A DNA stretch of 8,431 nt from CAKRJP01 sp963589425 (GTDB lineage Bacteria > Bacillota > Clostridia > Lachnospirales > Lachnospiraceae): contig CAVAKZ010000064.1 in assembly GCA_963589425.1 (NCBI GenBank), positions 1 through 8,431 of the forward strand, written 5' to 3'. Shown piece after piece: positions 5,942-8,431 of this stretch. A model generated the notes under the pieces. The model was not told where the DNA came from. It was given only the letters and a program-made list of their open reading frames with translations, and made no database searches. Position numbers and translations under genes: made by a program. Each line of letters begins with the position of its first letter. The stretch's first letter is position 1.

Positions 5942-5949
5942 AAAGGAGA
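5942..5949 (+). promoter_or_regulatory. RBS deciding the gpmI start
   Basis: AAAGGAGA lies 8 nt before the ATG at 5958. The in-frame TTG at 5934 lies upstream of this site and lacks its own, so it is unlikely to be used. Confidence 0.8.
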
Positions 5950-5957
5950 CGAAGATA

Positions 5958-7499
5958 ATGAGTAAAAAGCCAACAGTTTTAATGATTCTTGATGGCTATG
6001 GATTAAATGATAAGACAGAGGCTAATGCAGTTGCAGAGGCCAAGACCCCTGTTATGGATGGCCTTATGAAGGACTATCCTTTTGTAAAGGGGTATGCCAG
6101 CGGTCTTAGTGTAGGACTTCCGGATGGACAGATGGGAAATTCTGAAGTTGGACATTTGAATATGGGCGCCGGAAGAATTGTTTACCAGGACCTGACCAAG
6201 ATCACAAAGATGATCCAGGATGGAGATTTCTTTGAGAATCCGGAACTTCTTAAGGCTTGTAAGAATGCTAAGGACAACAAGTCAGCATTGCATTTGTATG
6301 GACTTTTATCTGATGGTGGAGTTCACAGCCACATTAGCCACTTATACGGACTATTGGAGCTTGCTAAGAAAGAGGGACTGGAGAAGGTTTATGTTCACTG
6401 CTTCTTGGATGGACGTGACACACCACCGGCTTCTGGAAAAGGCTACGTAGAAGAGCTGGAAGAGAAGATGAAAGAAATCGGTGTAGGTAAGGTTGCAACT
6501 GTTATGGGACGTTACTATGTTATGGACCGTGATAACCGCTGGGACCGTGTGGAATTAGCTTACAAGGCTATGGTAAAGGGAGAAGGCCTTACTGCTGATA
6601 GTGCAGTGGAGGCTGTGGCAAATTCTTATGCTGATGATAAGACTGACGAATTTGTTCTTCCTGCAGTTGTAATGGAAGATGGTGCACCGGTCGCTACTAT
6701 TAAGGATGGAGATTCTATTATCTTCTTCAACTTCCGTCCGGACAGAGCCAGAGAGATTACTAGATGCTTCTGTGCAGATGAGTTTGATGGATTTGACAGA
6801 GGAGACAGAGTAAAGACTACTTATGTATGCTTTACAGAATATGATGTTACCATTCCAAACAAGAGTATTGCCTTCCCGAAGACAGAGATTACCAATACCT
6901 TTGGGGAGTTTCTGGCAGATAAGGGTTTAAAGCAGGCCCGCATTGCTGAGACGGAAAAATATGCCCATGTAACCTTCTTCTTCAACGGTGGTGTTGAGGA
7001 GCCTAATGAGGGTGAGGAGCGTATCCTTGTAAAATCACCCAAGGTTGCTACATATGATCTGCAGCCGGAGATGAGTGCATTTACTGTATGCGATAAGCTG
7101 TGTGAGGCAATTTGTTCTGACAAGTATGATGTGATCATCATCAACTTTGCAAATCCTGATATGGTAGGACATACCGGCGTAGAAGCTGCGGCGATCAAGG
7201 CAGTGGAGGCTGTAGATGCTTGCGTTGGAAAGGCAGTAGAAGCGATTAAGGAAGTGGATGGACAGATGTTTATTTGTGCAGACCATGGAAATGCAGAGCA
7301 GCTTTTGGACTATGAGACCAAGGCTCCTTTTACCGCTCATACCACCAATCCGGTACCATTTATTTTAGTAAATGCAGATCCTAAGTACAAGCTTCGTGAG
7401 GATGGTGTTCTAGCAGATATTGCACCAACCCTTATTGAGCTTATGGGACTTGAAAAGCCACAGGAGATGACAGGAACTTCTCTTTTGGTAGAAGCATAG
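5958..7499 (+). CDS. gpmI: 2,3-bisphosphoglycerate-independent phosphoglycerate mutase
   Basis: This cofactor-independent, Mn-dependent mutase converts 3-phosphoglycerate to 2-phosphoglycerate through a phosphoserine intermediate. The 513-aa length is typical, with an alkaline-phosphatase-like domain interrupted by a transferase domain. Visible metal and catalytic residues are D12 in ILDGYG, nucleophile S62 in MGNSEVGHLNMG (59-70), H123 in SDGGVHSH, D154 in LDGRDTPP, R185 and R191 in GRYYVMDRDNRWDR, and R260 and R263 in NFRPDR. Further on are K334 and H337 in EKYAHVTF, D401 and H405 in NPDMVGHTG, D442 and H443 in ADHGNAE, and H461 in TAHTTNP. The set is complete, so the enzyme should be active. 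The start is set by AAAGGAGA at 5942-5949. It is the last gene of the glycolytic block and ends at a classical terminator. Enolase, the next step, is not in this window. Confidence 0.98.
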   Translation: MSKKPTVLMILDGYGLNDKTEANAVAEAKTPVMDGLMKDYPFVKGYASGLSVGLPDGQMGNSEVGHLNMGAGRIVYQDLTKITKMIQDGDFFENPELLKACKNAKDNKSALHLYGLLSDGGVHSHISHLYGLLELAKKEGLEKVYVHCFLDGRDTPPASGKGYVEELEEKMKEIGVGKVATVMGRYYVMDRDNRWDRVELAYKAMVKGEGLTADSAVEAVANSYADDKTDEFVLPAVVMEDGAPVATIKDGDSIIFFNFRPDRAREITRCFCADEFDGFDRGDRVKTTYVCFTEYDVTIPNKSIAFPKTEITNTFGEFLADKGLKQARIAETEKYAHVTFFFNGGVEEPNEGEERILVKSPKVATYDLQPEMSAFTVCDKLCEAICSDKYDVIIINFANPDMVGHTGVEAAAIKAVEAVDACVGKAVEAIKEVDGQMFICADHGNAEQLLDYETKAPFTAHTTNPVPFILVNADPKYKLREDGVLADIAPTLIELMGLEKPQEMTGTSLLVEA

Positions 7500-7511
7500 A
7501 TTAAAAACCTG

Positions 7512-7545
7512 GTCACTGCATCTTAATAAGGTGCAGTGACTTTTT
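7512..7545 (+). terminator. Rho-independent terminator after gpmI
   Basis: An 11-bp stem pairs 7512-7522 with 7530-7540, with one T-G wobble, around a 7-nt loop. Five T residues follow at once (7541-7545). It begins 12 nt after the gpmI stop and is the clearest terminator in the window. Confidence 0.92.
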
Positions 7546-7567
7546 CGTGAAAAGGGTGGAAAATAAT

Positions 7568-8212
7568 TTGAACAAAGAATATGATACCTATTTATTTGAT
7601 TTAGATGGAACGATTATTGATTCCTCTCCGGGAATTGTGGCATCGGTAAACTATGCCTTAAATAAGTTTGGAATTGAGGAGGCTGAGCAGGAAAAACTGC
7701 TGCGCTTTATTGGTCCTCCTCTTACTGAATCATTTCAGAAATATTATAAGCTTTCCGAGAAAGATAGTATTCAGGCAGTCTATTATTACAGGGAAAACTA
7801 TGAGGCCGGAGGAATGCTTCAGTGCAGCGTATATGAGGGCTTGGAGGATACATTAAAGGCTTTAAAGGAGGCCCATAAGAAAGTTCTTGTGGCTACCTCA
7901 AAACCTGAGGTATATGCTAGACAAATTTTAAAAAACTTTGGCCTGGACCTTTATTTTGACTATATTGCAGGAATGGAACTGGATGGCGGAAGAGGTACCA
8001 AGGCGGAAGTGATTGCCTATGGGCTTGAAACATGTGATATTACAGACAAATCAAAAATTCTTATGATTGGGGATAGGGAACATGATATCTTCGGCGCAAA
8101 AGCTATGGGGGTGGATAGTATGGGAGTCCTCTATGGCTTTGGAAGCAGAGAAGAATTTGAAGCGGCAGGGGCAACCTATATTGTAAAGACCCCCAGAGAT
8201 ATTTTCCTGTAA
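7568..8212 (+). CDS. HAD-superfamily phosphatase, Gph / 5'-nucleotidase-like
   Basis: This is a 214-aa haloacid dehalogenase-type phosphohydrolase, subfamily IA, with a helical cap after motif I. Motif I is FDLDGTIIDS (10-19), with nucleophile D11 and acid/base D13. Motif II is VATSKPE (108-114), the motif III lysine is probably K145 in GTKAEV, and motif IV is MIGDREHD (166-173), with D169 and D173 binding Mg. The FIGPPL segment (48-53), the GDREHD motif and the GVLYGFGS end resemble the HAD 5'-nucleotidase-like group often annotated as phosphoglycolate phosphatase. The substrate cannot be read from sequence. The start is uncertain. I chose TTG at 7568, which has AGGGTGG (7553-7559) 8 nt upstream and gives MNKEYDTYLFDLDGT. 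An in-frame GTG at 7547 would add seven residues but abuts the gpmI terminator and has no ribosome binding site. No separate promoter was found, so it may rely on readthrough. Confidence 0.88.
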   Translation: MNKEYDTYLFDLDGTIIDSSPGIVASVNYALNKFGIEEAEQEKLLRFIGPPLTESFQKYYKLSEKDSIQAVYYYRENYEAGGMLQCSVYEGLEDTLKALKEAHKKVLVATSKPEVYARQILKNFGLDLYFDYIAGMELDGGRGTKAEVIAYGLETCDITDKSKILMIGDREHDIFGAKAMGVDSMGVLYGFGSREEFEAAGATYIVKTPRDIFL

Positions 8213-8262
8213 ACCCATGGCTATGCGTTTGTAAGATTTCTTAGGTATTTTTTGAGATTGTC

Positions 8263-8291
8263 TTGACAAAACAAGGCTATATTGCTATTAT
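8263..8291 (+). promoter_or_regulatory. Near-consensus promoter before ilvN
   Basis: A perfect -35 box TTGACA (8263-8268) and the -10 box TATTAT (8286-8291) are separated by exactly 17 bp. It is the best promoter match in the window. Transcription would start near 8298, leaving a leader of about 67 nt, which is too short for a T-box or a typical leader-peptide attenuator. Confidence 0.85.
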
Positions 8292-8292
8292 A

Positions 8293-8318
8293 AAAAAACA
8301 GAACGCACTCTGTTTTTT
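8293..8318 (+). other. A-tract/T-tract palindrome at the predicted ilvN transcription start
   Basis: AAAAAACAGA (8293-8302) pairs perfectly with TCTGTTTTTT (8309-8318) around a 6-nt loop. In RNA coming from the HAD gene it resembles a weak terminator with a U-tract. In DNA it sits immediately after the -10 box, where an operator would lie. The expected start falls inside the left arm, so the ilvN transcript itself would keep only a 4-bp stem. Confidence 0.55.
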
Positions 8319-8364
8319 GAATAACAGGAACTTTTAAAAAATAGTATGCAAAGAGAGGTGCTAT

Positions 8365-8431
8365 ATGCATAGAGTTTTTTCATTATTGGTGGACAACAAT
8401 CCAGGAGTGCTAAGTGTTATTTCAGGACTTT
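8365..8431 (+). CDS. ilvN: Acetolactate synthase small subunit, N-terminus (partial)
   Basis: Only the first 22 codons are inside the window; the gene runs off the right edge. The start MHRVFSLLVDNNPGVLSVIS matches the first strand and helix of the ACT domain of IlvN/IlvH. That regulatory subunit binds valine and controls acetolactate synthase in branched-chain amino acid synthesis. The NxPGVL motif is at 12-16, where the NPGVL loop of the ACT effector site is expected. The ATG at 8365 has GAGAGGTG (8353-8360) 4 nt upstream and its own promoter. Another small ACT-domain protein cannot be ruled out from so short a fragment, but the LVDNNPGVL context is most like IlvN. Confidence 0.8.
   Translation, partial: MHRVFSLLVDNNPGVLSVISGL

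Noticed and set aside
6821..7340. Minus-strand open frames inside gpmI.
   Set aside because: They lie wholly antisense to a complete enzyme and have no ribosome binding site or protein-like motif; they are shadows.
8213..8262. Search for a clean terminator directly after the HAD gene.
   Set aside because: Only scattered short pairings and a T-run without a convincing stem are present; the better candidate is the palindrome at 8293-8318.
1..8431. Possibility of a novel defence, mobile or biosynthetic system.
   Set aside because: All coding space is taken by recognisable housekeeping genes on one strand, gaps are short, and no integrase, transposase, repeat array or unknown gene was found.

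Overview
The window looks like chromosomal DNA from a moderately AT-rich Gram-positive anaerobe of the class Clostridia, most likely a Lachnospiraceae relative. This is inferred from the protein sequences, the AGGAGG-type ribosome binding sites and the gene order; no search was run. Every gene lies on the + strand, and every gap between genes is shorter than about 170 bases. I see no mobile element, CRISPR array, tRNA or rRNA gene.

Layout. (1) Positions 1-1692 hold a sulfur-transfer unit: an IscU/NifU-type Fe-S scaffold (53-496) followed by the tRNA 2-thiouridylase MnmA (558-1643). A rho-independent terminator closes it. The cysteine desulfurase that normally feeds both is probably just upstream, outside the window. 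(2) A PHP-family histidinol-phosphatase-like gene (1722-2546) stands alone between two terminators. (3) Positions 2573-7545 form a glycolytic block: gap, pgk, tpiA and gpmI, which together cover glyceraldehyde-3-phosphate/DHAP interconversion through to 2-phosphoglycerate. A good sigma-A-type promoter with a leader of roughly 90 nt precedes gap. Strong hairpins without proper U-tracts lie between gap and pgk and between tpiA and gpmI. A classical terminator follows gpmI. Enolase and a CggR-type regulator are absent here. (4) A HAD-family phosphatase gene (about 7568-8212) follows, probably starting at TTG. (5) A near-consensus promoter (8263-8291) precedes the first 22 codons of an ACT-domain protein, most likely the acetolactate synthase small subunit IlvN, cut by the window end.

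The first unit supplies Fe-S clusters and the wobble-uridine thiolation of tRNA. The central unit supplies the triose stage of glycolysis and looks highly expressed, with strong ribosome binding sites and an apparently restricted codon choice compared with its neighbours. I found no previously undescribed system. The points worth a second look are small-scale: nested in-frame repeats around the nifU stop codon, tail-less hairpins that may set gene dosage within the glycolytic transcript, several start-codon decisions, overlap of the gap -35 box with the preceding terminator, and a palindrome at the predicted ilvN transcription start.
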